From NCBI RefSeq assembly GCF_020497125.1, contig NC_059072.1:55090697-55154696 (forward strand): a stretch of DNA of 64,000 nt, given 5' to 3'. The translations under genes were made by a program, and so were the position numbers. The notes beneath the pieces are model-generated. The model was not told the origin of the DNA, ran no database searches, and saw only the letters and a program-made list of their open reading frames with translations. The DNA is from Mauremys mutica (lineage: Eukaryota > Chordata > Testudines > Geoemydidae). This document shows, one piece after another, positions 23,446-35,407 of this stretch (position 1 is its first letter; every line of letters starts with the position of its first letter).

Positions 23446-23879
23446 TTATTAGTTGTCATTTTCATAATTCTAATGGCATTTGGCTGTGAAGGGATCAAAG
23501 TCACAGAGTGAGAGGCGATCTCTCCAGTAATTCAGACTAATCACGTGGACATTGAATAATGGAATAGACACAGTGAATTGGAATCTGTATTTAATGGAGA
23601 CCCAGGATTCTGTGAGAGTGGAGTTCCAGGATTGTATGTTCATGGTAACCTCTCTTGCTAAGTAGACAGACTGCTGTGTTCTTTAGTAGGTGGATTTTTT
23701 TTCAGAGCATGTGGCTTCATTCCTCGATATGAGTTACAGTAATCAAGCTGAGAGGTCACAATTGCACTAGGTTGCTGTGGCCTGATTTGTGTCCAGTAGG
23801 ATGAAGCACAGTCTTCTGGCCAGCTGCAAGTGGAACAGAATGTTTTTCAGAGCTTAAACTAGCTTCAGAGGGTGCAGAT

Positions 23880-25015
23880 GACCAAAGCCCATAGGTAAAT
23901 CAAGAACATGGAGACCTGGGAGAAGGTTCAGAATCTGAGGGGAGCATGGGCTGTTATAGCAGGGATAAAGGAGAGTCAAGACAGAATTGGGTGGGGGAAT
24001 CAAATCAGTATCTTAGATGTCTGTATACTAATGCGAGAAGTATGGGGAATAAGCAGGAAGAATTCAAAATGCTAGTAAATAAACACAACTGTGACATAGT
24101 TGGCATCACAGAGATCTGGTGGGATAATACTCATGACTGGAATATTGGGAAAGAAGGGTACAGCTTGCTCAGGAAGGACAGACAGCCAAAAAAGGAAGTG
24201 TTGCCTTATATATTAAAAATGTATACACTTGGACTGAGGTTGAGATGGAAATAGGAGACAAATTTGTTGGCTAAAAAACAAGGGTGATGTTATGGTAGGG
24301 GGTTACTACAGACCACCTAACGAGGAAGAAGAGGTGGATGAGGCTTTTTTTTTTAAACAACTAACAAATCATCCAAAGCATAGGACTTGGTGGTGATGGG
24401 GGACTTCAATTACTCAGACATCTGTTAGGAAAATAACACAGCAGGGCACAGATTATCCAATAAGTTCTTGGAATGTATTGGAGACAATTTTTTTATTTCA
24501 GAAGGTGGAGAAAGCTACTAGGGGAGAGGCTGTTCTAGATTTGATTTTGACAAATAAGGAGGAACTGGTTGAGAATTTGAAAGTGGAAGGCAGCTTGGGT
24601 GAAAGTGATCATGAAATGAGAGAGGTCATGATTCTAAGGAATGGTAGGAGGGAGAACAGCACAATAAAGACAATGAATTTCAAGAAGGTAGACTTTAGCA
24701 AACTCAGGGAGTTGGTAGGTAAGTTCCTATGGGAAGCAAGTCTAAGGGGAAAAACAATTGAAGACAGTTGGCAGTTTTTCAATGAGACATCATTAAGGGC
24801 ACAAGAACAAACTATCTCACTGCATAGGAAAGAAAGGAAGTATGGCAAGAGACCACCCTGGCTTAACCAGGAGATCTTCAATCATCTAAAAATCAAAAAA
24901 GTGTCCTACAAAAAGTGGAAACTAGGTCAAATTACAAAGGATGAATATAAATAACACAAGTATATAGGGACAAAATTAGAAAGGACAAGACACAGAATGA
25001 GATCAATCTTTAAGT
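23880..25015 (+). mobile_element. CR1 LINE, first segment (endonuclease and start of RT region)
   Basis: Translated segments show the apurinic-like endonuclease: CLYTNARSMGNKQEEF, CDIVGITEIWWDNTHDW, EGYSLLRKDRQ (23946-24254), then the linker toward reverse transcriptase with [27 protein letters not shown] and RPPWLNQEI (24478-24954). Frames change several times, so it is inactive. The copy is cut at about 25015 by LTR-like sequence and resumes at about 25770. Confidence 0.85.
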
Positions 25016-25017
25016 GG

Positions 25018-25760
25018 TTCCAAGTAGTAACAGACAGAACAAAGTGAATTACCAAGTGAAATAAAATAAAACACACAAATCTAAGCCTAATACAATAATA
25101 AAACTGAATACAGATAAAATCTCACCCTCAGAGATATTTCAATAAGTTTCTTTCACGGACTGGATGCCTTCCTAGTCTGGGAACAATCCTTTCCCTTGGT
25201 ACAGCCCTTGTTCCAGCTCAGGTGGTAGCTAGGGGATTTCTCATGATGGCCGCCCCTTTGTTCTGTTCGACCCACTTATATATCTTTTGCATAAGGCAGG
25301 AATCCTTTGTCCCTCTCTGGGTTCCCACCCCCTTCTTCTCAATGGAAAAGCACCAGGTTAAAGATGGATTCCAGTTCAGGTGACATGATCACATGTCACT
25401 GCAAGACTTCATTACCCACTTGCCAGCTCAAACGTATACAGGAAGACTTAAAAGTAAAACAGAGCCATCTGCAGTCAGTTGTCCTGGTTGATGGGAGCCA
25501 TCAAGATTCCAAACCACCATTAATGGCCCACACTTTGCATAATTACAATAGGCCCTCAGACTTATATTTCATATTTCTAGTTTCAGATACAGGAGTGATA
25601 CATTTATACAAATAGGATGACCACACTCAATAGATTATAAACTTTGTAATGATACCTTAAAGAGACCTTTTGCATGAAGCATATTTCAGTTATATTATAT
25701 TCAAACTCATTAGCATATTTTCATAAAATCATATAGAGTGCAATGTTACCAGTTGCACAC
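25018..25760 (-). mobile_element. LTR-like sequence lying inside a CR1 copy
   Basis: About 740 bp with the layout of a retroviral or Gypsy-type LTR read on the minus strand: AT-rich U3-like part, a tatataag TATA-like box (complement of 25276-25286), and downstream sequence with several aataaa/tttattttatt words and a gtgaattaccaagtgaa left edge. It separates two CR1 parts. I recall the same sequence type as a turtle LTR, but have not been able to verify edges or target duplication. Confidence 0.5.
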
Positions 25761-25769
25761 ATACTAAAA

Positions 25770-26490
25770 GGGAAATGACTGCCTAGGAAGGAGTACTGCA
25801 GAAGGGATCTGGGGGTCATAGTGGATCACAAGCTAAATATGAGTCAACAGTGTAACGCTGTTGCAAAAAAAGTGAACATCCTTCTGGGATGTATTAGCAG
25901 GAGCATTGTAAGCAAGACACGAGGAGTAATTCTTCCGCTCTACTCTGTACTGATTAGACCTCAACTGGAGTATTGTGTCCAGTTCTGGGCATCACATTTC
26001 AGGAAGGATGTGGACAAATTGAAGAAAGTCGAGAGAAGAGTGAAAAAAATGATTAAAGTTCTAGAAAACATGACCTATAAGGGAAGATTGAAAAAATTGG
26101 GTTTGTTTAGTCTGAAAAAGAGAAGACTGAGGAGGGACATGATAACAGTTTTCAAGTACGTAAAAGGTTGTTACAAGGAGGAGGGAGAACAATTGCTTTT
26201 CTTAACTTCTGAGGATAGGACCAGAAGCAAAGGGCTTAAAGTGCAGCAAGGAGGGTTTAGATTGGACATCAGGAAAAACTCCCTAACTGTCAGGATGGTT
26301 AAGCATTGAAAAAAATTGCCAAGGGAGGTTGTGGAATCTCCATCATTGGACATTTTTAAGAGCAAGTTAGACAAACACCTGTCAGAAATTATCTAGATAA
26401 TATTTAGTCCTGCTATGAGTGCAGGGCACTGGACTAGATGACCTCTTGAGGTCCCTTCCAGTTCTATGATTCTATTATTCTATATCCGTG
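25770..26490 (+). mobile_element. CR1 LINE, second segment (ORF2 end and 3' UTR)
   Basis: 25821-26309 translates to the CR1 ORF2 C-terminus: [55 protein letters not shown] and [15 protein letters not shown]. The 3' UTR ends in ctagatgacctcttgaggtc and a short attctat repeat (26461-26484), the CR1 terminal signature. About 1 kb of RT is missing between the two segments. Confidence 0.9.
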
Positions 26491-26929
26491 GCTATTTGGG
26501 TATCCAAAAGCACCGAAGACTCAGAAAGGCTATACTCAACAAGTAGTTGCCGTCAGCAGAGAGGGATGTTAGAGAGGAGGCGAGATTTCTGAACACGTTC
26601 CTTTTCCTGCAGGCATGACTTTTGTCTTGCTTGGGTTCAGCTTCCGGAAGATGCTTTTTGAGATTTGGGAGATTGAGGAATTGGTGCTAATTACACATGC
26701 CATGGAAAAGCTAGTTTGCTGGGCATTGTCTGCATGCTGTCTAACCCAGTGGCTCCAAACAGATATTAAATGGGATGGGAAACTGGACTAACACTTATGG
26801 AACACCAAAAGTGAGTGTTCAGAAAATGGAGGAACAGTTCCCATCACAACCAGGTTGGGTTCAGTCTGAGAGAAAGGACCTGAGCTATCACAAGGCTGAA
26901 GAAAAAGAATGTCCTAGCAGGCTTGGCGG

Positions 26930-27092
26930 AAGGAACTGGGTATGTTGAGTTTGGAAAAGAGGAGATTAAGTGGGGATATGATAATGTTCTTCAGATACTG
27001 GAAAGGCTGCCATAAAAAAAATGGAAAAAAGTTATTCTCTTTTGCCACAGATGGCAGGACAAGAGGTAAAGGGTTCAAACTGCAGCACAGAG
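26930..27092 (+). mobile_element. CR1-clade LINE fragment
   Basis: Translates to LSLEKRRLSGDMIMFFRYW KG and DGRTRGKGFKLQH, part of the ORF2 C-terminus. Both sides truncated; GC-rich non-LINE sequence follows at 27093. Confidence 0.75.
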
Positions 27093-27435
27093 GCTGCGAC
27101 CCTGCGTGGAGACAGCCAGTGTGAGAAGTGACTCTGTACCGCTGCCCCCGCTCCCCGCCCGGGTCTGACTGCGAGGAAGAAGGGCCAAGCTAGTCAGAAA
27201 AGTCCTGGGGGCGAGGCGCAGCAGGAGAAAGACGGAGCCTTCCTCCCCCGCTGGCAGGCCAATCAGAGCAAGTCTTGCAGGAGCAGCTCCACAGTCTCAG
27301 AAATCTGGGGGGGGGATCATGCCCCCCCCATGCACCATCTCTGAAACTGTGTACAAAGTAACAACCAATATGTGTTTTAATAAGGTTAAATGTAAATGCA
27401 TAATGTCTTTGAATAAAGAATGTAGGCCGCAGCTA
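27093..27435 (+). repeat. GC-rich segment ending in a poly(A)-signal, possible LTR fragment
   Basis: Contains a gccaatcagag CCAAT-like box, a G9-atcat-G-C8 palindrome at 27307-27329, and ttgaataaag near its right end. It sits between two LINE fragments. I cannot name the family. Confidence 0.3.
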
Positions 27436-28148
27436 CAGACTGGGTGATTCCAGTCTGAGAAGCAACGTCTCTGAAAAAGATTTGGGGATCATGATGGATA
27501 ATGAACGGAACATGAGCTTCCAGTGTGATGCTGTGGCCAAAAGACCTAATGAGATCCTGGGATGCATAAACAGGGGGATCTTGAGTAGGAGTAGTGAAGT
27601 TATTTCACGTCTGTATTTGGCACTGGTGTGACCACTACTGGAATACTGTTCCCACAATTCAAAAAGAATGTGGATAAATTGGAGTAGGTTCAGAGAAGAG
27701 CCATGAGAATAAGTAAAGGATTAGAAAACATGTTTTACAGTGACATACTCGAAGAGCTCAATCTCTTCATCTTAACAAAGAGAAGGTTAAGGGGTGAATT
27801 GATTATAGTCTGTAAGTACCTACATGCGGAACAAATATTTAATAATGAGCTCTTCAGTCAAGCAGAGAAAGGTATAGCATGATCCAGTGGCTGGAAGTTG
27901 AAGCTAGACAAATTCGGACTGGAAATAAGGTACACATTTTTGACATTGAGCGTAATTAACCATTGGAAATATTTACCAAGAGTCGTTGTGGATTCTCGAT
28001 CACTGACAATTTTTAAATCAAGATTGGATGCTTTTCTAAAAGATCTGCTTTAGAAATTATTTTGTGGAATCTATAGCCTGTGTTATACAGGAGGTCAGAC
28101 TAGATGATCACAATGGTCCCTTCTGCTCTTAGAATCTATCCATCTGTG
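27436..28148 (+). mobile_element. CR1/L3-like LINE, ORF2 end and 3' UTR
   Basis: Reads as a diverged ORF2 C-terminus (SEKDLGIMMDNERNMSFQ-type peptide by frame-hopping) followed by a 3' UTR ending in ggaggtcagactagatgatc and cccttctgctcttagaatct. Many stops; older than the CR1 at 25770. Confidence 0.8.
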
Positions 28149-28149
28149 A

Positions 28150-29080
28150 AAGGAATTTCCATGCACCTTTGCAACTCCTAATCGGTAGGGCAGGACCAGG
28201 AGTGTTTGATAATCAGTACCACCAACTGCTGCCAAGACACCCAACAGGAAAGTTTACCATCAACAAATGATTTCTCTGTTTTGTTTCCTGGCCTGTAACC
28301 TGGCTGAGAGGGATCCAAGATACTGGTAGCTGGCAGGTGGGACTGGAGGCTTTATTTCCTAGCTTACAGGTTAGTTTGCCCAGAAAAGGAGTTTGGTATT
28401 GGGCTGTACTTGGGAAGATCTCCATTGTCAAGTGCTGATTTCTTTTGCTGGACTATTGCATGCTTTGGGAGTGAGAGTTAGGATCTCCTCTTCAAAGGAG
28501 GTGTGCAAATGCTGTATTACTAGAGGTCCCAGATGTCCTCTGCTCTATTTTATTAGACAGGAAAGGTGGTGGGCAGAGTCCCAAGTGGTGTCCCTGACCG
28601 CTTCTAATATTTCCATAGCTACTACTTGTGCAAAAGGCGGGGAGGAGGGGAGAAACTTTAATTTAGTGAGATCAGATTAGAGTTTTAGTGCTGTTGATTT
28701 CAGAGTCATTGTGTGTGTGGATGCTGAAATCTCCCAACACAGTGAGATTCGTGAACTTCATCATCATGTCAGACAGCATCTCTGTCAGCTCCTCTGGGAA
28801 GCCTTTGTGTCTGGAGGACTATAGATTAACAGGATGCTCAAGTTAGTCTTGTCTTTGGCCTCCAATTAAGTGGATACTCTCCAAGGATTTTGCTTCTGTG
28901 GAGTCTGCATTTTAGCTTGCCTGTGCCAAGCATGAGGCTAGTGGACTGCACAGTCCCCAGAGGTGTTACTATAACACTTTTTGTGAGTACTAAATTCACG
29001 CAATTGTATTTTAGTTTTGTTTTAAAAAATATAATGAGAAATAAAGATGAGATTCTCAAGAAGGAGACAGATATTAACAT
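28150..29080. other. unique intronic DNA, nothing recognised
   Basis: No supported gene or repeat. Confidence 0.4.
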
Positions 29081-29251
29081 ATACACCTCTACCTCGATAT
29101 AACGATGTCCTCGGGAGCCAAAAAATCTTACCGCGTTATAGGTGAAACCATATTATATCAAACTTGCTTTGATCCCCCGGAGCGCTGCTTTACCGCATTG
29201 TATCCGAATTTGTGTTATATCGGTGGTGTTATATTGGGGTAGAGGTGTATA
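29080..29251. mobile_element. 168-bp pogo/Tigger-like MITE
   Basis: Element 29082-29249 has ends tacacctctacc and the inverted ggtagaggtgta, flanked by TA. The interior keeps tataacg/cgttata palindromic words. TA duplication and the tataacg motifs fit the pogo branch of Tc1/mariner; no transposase. Confidence 0.7.
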
Positions 29252-29259
29252 ACCACCCA

Positions 29260-32200
29260 GTAATGATCCGTGGTCACTGCTAACTGAAATCAGTAACAGC
29301 AGAAAAATGGTTTACGGCAAGGACAGTTCATCACTAGATCACAAACATTTGTACTCTGAGAATAGTGGGTGTTCCTGGATTTATATTTTTTAGAATAAGT
29401 ATTGTAAAGGTAATCTACAGCCATTTTCTCTATATTGTTTATAGGCAATCTGTCCTTCATTTACTTTCCCCCAACCATCACTGCTTGGAAATAGATCGGT
29501 GTATCAGTCAGTGTCTGGCTTTAGAAATGGCAGTGAGCCAGTGTCAGTTGGTTTTTCAAGCATTTGTTTATGCATCAAAGACAAAAACTGTTGGTTTTCT
29601 GATATTGATTAAATTTTGCATGTGGCTGGATTTAGAGAGATAATCAAAAGGGGATGGCCAACATCCAAGCAATGGCAACCAATCACTCTAGGGAAGTTGT
29701 TGACAAGTGGCCCAGACTTCGCAGTTTTTTTCAAAAGGAAGAGAGTGTTCATTAAACAGAAGCTTCATCAAACAGGACAGTGGTTTACATGTGAATTGAT
29801 ATATTCTTTACTTAACATTCACAAGTTGCTTATAGATTAATTAGCCCATCTGTTGCAACAAATGTATTCCTGTGTCTTTTGAGTTGATTGTTAAAAGTGA
29901 CTGATTTCCCTATCCACTTAAAATAGTACCTATGCTTCTATTGAAAGTAACCTTTTAGAATCAAAGAATTTATTTAATCATCCAACTAAGAATCTGTAAG
30001 TGGTTTGCAGTAAATAAGTGTTCAACTGTCTACAGCTCCCAAAGTGATCATATCAGAGTGCTGGGATGGGGGATAACACAGGTAAAAACAGTTCTTAAAG
30101 AAGCTAAGTGAAGAGACCTCCAAAATGGGTATATAGTATTGGTTTTAGTTTTTAAAATACATTCTCTCTTCCCAACACATAATGATGGTAACTGCCCAGG
30201 ACAGCTGCCAGCATATAGCAATTAAGCTACAGCTTTTCTACAGGGCAAGGCAGAATTTATAAAATGAGTGACCTTTATGCAGAGTAACTAACTGTGTTGA
30301 TGAACTTCAAGTGACGATTAAAATAAGCGTTCTGTATCCTCAGTGCTTATATCTTATAAGGAAACCACATAAAGGATAGAGGATTTTAAAGGTCATGGAT
30401 TTCTTCACTTCAAGGAGAAAATAAACATTTTTATGAAAGTACAGGTCAGCCACATTATTGCCAATAAAAATAAGCTGTGAGTTTCATCGTTACATGATTT
30501 TGTAATATCATTGTTCCTCGGCATAGAATTTGCATGGAAATGACATTATTGTAAATGTATGTAAAATATATTTGCTTGGAATAATCAATAAGTATGGATT
30601 TATGTGGATAAATGAGGACATTGGTTGGTTGGTTCCCCAAGGAATTCTAATAAGATTTTATATTTATTGAACTGTTATCCATGTTTTTCCCCTCACTTTT
30701 TAGAAGTCAGCCCAACCTTTGCCAAAAGTACCACATAGTGGCAATTATAGTATACTTCTTGTACTTACAGTAGGAACAATTCTGATATATCAGATTCAAC
30801 TACATGGTATTTGTTGCCAAACGTTGACTTTTAAGGGTGATCACTAAATTTGTTATCCTGAAACTTTTTATAAGCATTAAAATTGGTCAGTACAGGAGGG
30901 TTGGGAGAAAGGAAACTGTAGCTATACATTTTGAAGGGATCGTACAGACTGTAGGGGTAAAAGTTGTTCAAGGGGCTTACGTTACATTCTAGAGTGAAAA
31001 TTGTGGCTTTCTCACTTCCCTAATGGGAACATCCCCCAAAGGGTGCATATTTCTATGGCTTTGAAAAAAGAAAGGAACTGGAGAGGTAGAACTGAATGAT
31101 GGCTAAAAGATCCAGATTTAAAGTGTTATTTAAAGCCGCCTTTGTTAGATATAACTGATACTGGACATTTTAGTTTTTGTAACTTATGTACTTGGAGGAG
31201 AAATGGGGGGAACATTCTCCTTCTTACAATTTAATCTATTTTTACACTTTTATCGATCCCTCCCTCTCCACCCACCCCCCCATATGGCACTCACAGAATT
31301 CCATTGTATATAATTATCCCCAATGATACAATTTGGCCAAATGGCAATTTTAAGGACAGAGACAATTTTTAATCATCTCTTGCATAAATTGTCAGGGAAA
31401 CTCCTGTTATGCAGCAATGTAGGCCACCTATCTAGAGCAGAATACTTCTTTTCTGGTCACTCTTTATATCATTTGATACTAACCTACCCCACATTAGTAC
31501 TGAGAAATGTCTATGGAACCGAGGATGGTAATATCTGGTCTCTTAGATTTAAATAGATAAATCTAGGTATGTATTCTGTGCTCATCACCACTGTGTAGCA
31601 TCTGAGCTAACTGTAGGAGCGATATGCTCTTGCCATTGAGGAGTGGTCGCTACATCATACTATGGATCCCTCACACATCCATGTAAGGGTAGGCAGGATT
31701 CAAACCACAACTTTCTTCTTGAGGTTCTGCCACAGGAAGGACATTTTTACATTGCACATGGGCTCCGTATGATCCTCACCACCACCACCAAGAACATGTC
31801 TAGGGATGTTCTGAACTGCTGTATGTGTTCATGTAATTAAAAACTGTATCATAATACATGTATGCAAAGGGGCAGAATTAAGGTTACACAAGCTCCCTTA
31901 AATCTGGCATTTTCCAACTTTGCAAATGTTTTGTTTTTCAACCTAATGTTTTTTTATTCAGGGGGGTTTTGGGTTGGTTGATCAGTTAATTGGTCTGGAA
32001 ATGTCAAGATATTGGGGAAAAAAGAAAGAAAAATGGAGAAACAAAGCAATTCCGTTTTCAGCAAATATTTGCTAAACATCAGTGGAACGGTGGTTATTAG
32101 GATTCCTGTGTTCTCTTCTGGTTCTGGGAAGTTTTGTGGGGGCGAATGGAATAGTCAGAAAACTTACATTAGGACTTCGGGGTGCTATTTTTTTTCTTAA

Positions 32201-32885
32201 TCTGCTTTGTATTTGCATAGTATTCGTTCATCTATAGATCTGAAAGCACTTTTTTAAAGGTGGCATGCTGAAATACTGCCTTTTACAGATGAGAGCTAAG
32301 CACTTAGGTTTGGTATTATGTTTCAGAAAGGTAGTGTAGGTCAGTGCTTTTTCTTTTCCTAGGTTATAAACTATTTTATTGTGGAAAAGCTGGAGGAGGA
32401 TCCATTTGCCTGGGCTGTGATTCTTTGTAGTCGTTAGGAAATTAAGCAGGAGACAGGGAGCATGCTCTCTGCAGCATGGCAAGAGTTCGGACTTTCAGAC
32501 ATAATGAGTAAGGGAGTAAGAAGTTAGTTTGTGCATGTGCAAATGGTGATTTCCTAGTAACTCAAATAAATCTGGATGGATTTTCATGGGAACAGAAAAG
32601 ATGCTTCTTTGACCTCAGGACTATCCTACTGTCAGATTTCAACTGCCTATGGATAAGCTCCTGTGGTTCTGGCAGAGTTTTTACATGGACAATATTTTCT
32701 GTTTTTCATTGCACTGAGTTTGTAAAATTTCAACAACAAAAAATCAACCTGAGGCAGAAACCAAGCATGGAAAAATTCAACCCAAATAGTTCATTTGTCA
32801 GAGGTAGTAGCAATTAAAAGCAGGTGGTTATAATGTAAAATGTTAGGCAAACTTAAAATAATAGGTGTTGCTATTGCTCTTCCTA
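29260..32885. other. unique intronic DNA, nothing recognised beyond a short old repeat
   Basis: AT-rich, no coding signature. Near 32210-32300 a phrase like atctgaaagcactttttaaa recalls the L2-like part of the SINE seen at 44390. Small open readings have no family features. Confidence 0.4.
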
Positions 32886-32891
32886 TAATGT

Positions 32892-33155
32892 TAGGGCTTG
32901 TCTACACTTAAAACGCTGCAGCAGCACAGCTGCGCCACTGTAGCGTTTCAGTGAAGACTCTACCTATGCCAGCAGGAGAGCTTCTGATATGGGGATATGC
33001 CACTTCCTCAAGAGGCAGTAGCTAGGTTGATGGGAGAATTCTCTAGTTGATTTAGCACCATCTACACTGGGATTTAGGTCAGTTTAACAGATTTTTCACA
33101 CCACTGAGTAACATAAAGTATAACGACCTTATTTCATAGTGTAGACCAGGCCTCA
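32892..33155. mobile_element. Harbinger-like MITE
   Basis: Ends gggcttgtctacactta and agtgtagaccaggcct are inverted. Interior has cgctgcagcagcacagctgc gcc. Ends share the gtctacact motif with copies at 13738, 48654 and 50559. Confidence 0.65.
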
Positions 33156-33653
33156 TGTCAAAATACATGCAACGTGTTTGTAGGTTTTGTTCCCTGGACC
33201 AAATTCAGATGTGATGTAAGGGTAGTATAAATAGTGTGAGGTGATAAGTCGTATATTCTGTAGGGATAGAAGTGAAGATTTCTATCGGAAGGGTGTAAAA
33301 TAAAGAGGGCACCTGAGATTAAACTCTTTGTGGGTTGCATTTCTTCCTACAAAAAATCACCCCTTCTACCCCTTCACAGGATAAGTTATATCATCTCACA
33401 TCTGCATTGGCTTATGGCAGTGACATTATTTGTAATTTACAGCAACATTCACGTCACCTCTGAATCTCACCGAAGTAATGTTTTCAGTGCAGTGATAGCA
33501 CATGTTCATGGTCAAGAACTCTGCTATTGACAGCCATTGCCCAATTAACACGTTAGTTCAGTGATGTGCTCATACTTTGAAAATACATGCACACGAACAT
33601 GTAGGAATTTAACACACCACCCATAGCTGCAGTTATCCGTGTTATACTCCGAA

Positions 33654-34045
33654 CACTACACTAGGGAAGCACTGGTATAGGAATACTGATATAACTTAGA
33701 TAATTTTTTCACATCTCGGCTCATAGAGCTATGCTGGCAAAGCACCCCTAGTGTTTGTGCAGCTACACCAGAAAAGCTTCAGTTTGTTCCAGTATAGTAA
33801 AAACATAAAGAATTTGTTGGTATATAGATATACCAGCCAGAGGTATACTGGCAAACCCTTCTAATGGAGACACAGCTTATTTCATTGTGGAACTGATATA
33901 AGTTATCCTAACAAAAGGACTTATTGCCAGTAGAGCTGAATCTACACTGGGGCTTTTCCTGGCATAGCTGTTGGCTAGGTTTGGGGGGGGGGGTGTCATA
34001 TTCCTAATCAACATAGCAAAACTTTCAAGTGTAGACCAATATAAC
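33654..34045. mobile_element. two adjoining MITE-like repeats
   Basis: 33654-33935 has inverted actggtata/tataccag and tgctggcaaag/tactggcaaac words. 33945-34045 has ctacactggggctt near one edge and caagtgtagacca near the other. Edges are uncertain; a G10 run lies at about 33984. Confidence 0.45.
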
Positions 34046-34088
34046 ACTCATCCTCAGCCCCACAGCCTGTCAAACAATTGTCCTTGGC

Positions 34089-34640
34089 CTGGTCTACATC
34101 TAAAATTTAGGTCAACCTAGCTACATCTCTCAGGGTTGCAAAAAATTCTATGCCATGTGCAAAGTAGTTAGGTTGACCATACCCCCTACTGTAGAAGCAG
34201 ATATGTCGGGGTAGGCAATCTGTGGCATGCGTGCCAAAGGTGGCACGTGAGCTGATTTTCAGTGGCACTTACACTGCCCGGGTCCTGGCCACCAGTCCGG
34301 GGGGCTCTGCATTTTAATTTAATTTTAAATGAAGCTTCTTAAATGTTTTAAAAACCTTATTTACTTTACATACAATAGATTAGTTATATATTATAGACTT
34401 ATAGAAAGAGACCTTCTAAAAATGTTAAAATGTATTACTGGCACACGAAACCTTAAATTAGAATGAATAAATGAAGACTCGGCACACCACTTCTGAAAGG
34501 TTGCCGACCCCCGAGATAGGTCAACAGAAAAATCTTTCGTTGACCTGGCTACCTCCTCTCAGAGAGGTGGATAACCAACCTCAATGGAAAAATCTCTACC
34601 ATTGTTGTAAGAAGCATCTACACTACAGACCTACAGTGAC
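34089..34640. mobile_element. Harbinger-like MITE interrupted by a hAT-like element
   Basis: The left part starts ggcctggtctacatcta; the right part ends catctacactacagaccta. Taking out 34207-34513 and one 8-bp duplication restores a continuous element. Confidence 0.65.
34199..34521. mobile_element. 307-bp hAT-like element nested in a MITE
   Basis: Element 34207-34513 flanked by agatatgt (34199-34206) and agataggt (34514-34521), one mismatch. Ends cggggtaggcaat and the inverted ggttgccgacccccg. Interior AT-rich and non-coding. Confidence 0.85.
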
Positions 34641-35153
34641 ACAACTGCAGCACTTCCAACTTCTTTTTTCTTATCTTCTTAAGTTCTTTAGTTTGGATTT
34701 GACTTGGATTTCAATACATGTAAAGGGGCACTTACTGCAGCTGACTATGTCATCAGATCTTCCTATCTGCAATCTAATACCAAATACCAAACAAAATAAA
34801 CCCCCACTTTTTCATATATATTTTACAAACCAGACAAATAATTTATGAGACGGAATTGTAAATGTCCTTAGAGTTTTAAAAATGTATTACTTAATTTTTG
34901 TTTCTTTCAGAATCCACCGGGACTGTATTGTAAGAGTTTTATCAGGTTGTTTTCTAGCAAAAGCCAAAGAAGTTATTTTCCCACCCAACCCTTATCTTCT
35001 CTCTTGCATGAACACGATAGAAGATTGCAGTAGATAGCAGCATATGATTTAATATACTGTACAAATCACTTATAATACGTGTTTTATACTCCTGTTTCTA
35101 TAAGCCCTTTCAGTTCTGAGTCCTAATTTGTGTAATGTTCTGTTTTCCTTTAG

Positions 35154-35407
35154 GTCAATGGGAAGGACCTCTCCAAGGCCACTCACGAAGAGGCAGTGGA
35201 AGCTTTTCGGAATGCCAAGGAGCCAATTGTAGTTCAGGTTTTACGGAGAGCACCCATTAATAAAACACTTGGTAGCTCACAGGATGTTCAGCTTGTGGAT
35301 GCTAGCACTCAGACCGACATCACCTTTGAGCATATTATGGCTCTGGCCAAGCTTAGGCCATCCACACCTCCAGTACCAGATATCTGTCCCTTTCTGCTTT
35401 CGGACAG
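35154..35407 (+). CDS. PDZRN4: PDZRN4 internal exon A (second half of PDZ1 plus linker)
   Basis: The frame starts at the first base (VNGKDL) and stays open for 84 codons plus two bases. PDZRN4 belongs to the LNX family of RING-finger, PDZ-containing E3 ubiquitin ligases; this exon carries the C-terminal half of the first PDZ domain. Visible parts are the VNG turn, helix alpha-B with the ligand-contacting His in THEEAVEAF (residues 10-18), the last strand PIVVQVLRR, then a linker with [17 protein letters not shown] and [14 protein letters not shown]. The last two segments match PDZRN4 as I remember it better than the paralogue PDZRN3. A pyrimidine-rich tract and tttag precede the exon; the donor is cag/gtatgg. 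It ends in phase 2 and joins exon B through a shared Ser codon. RING and TRAF-type zinc finger exons must lie upstream, outside the window. Confidence 0.93.
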
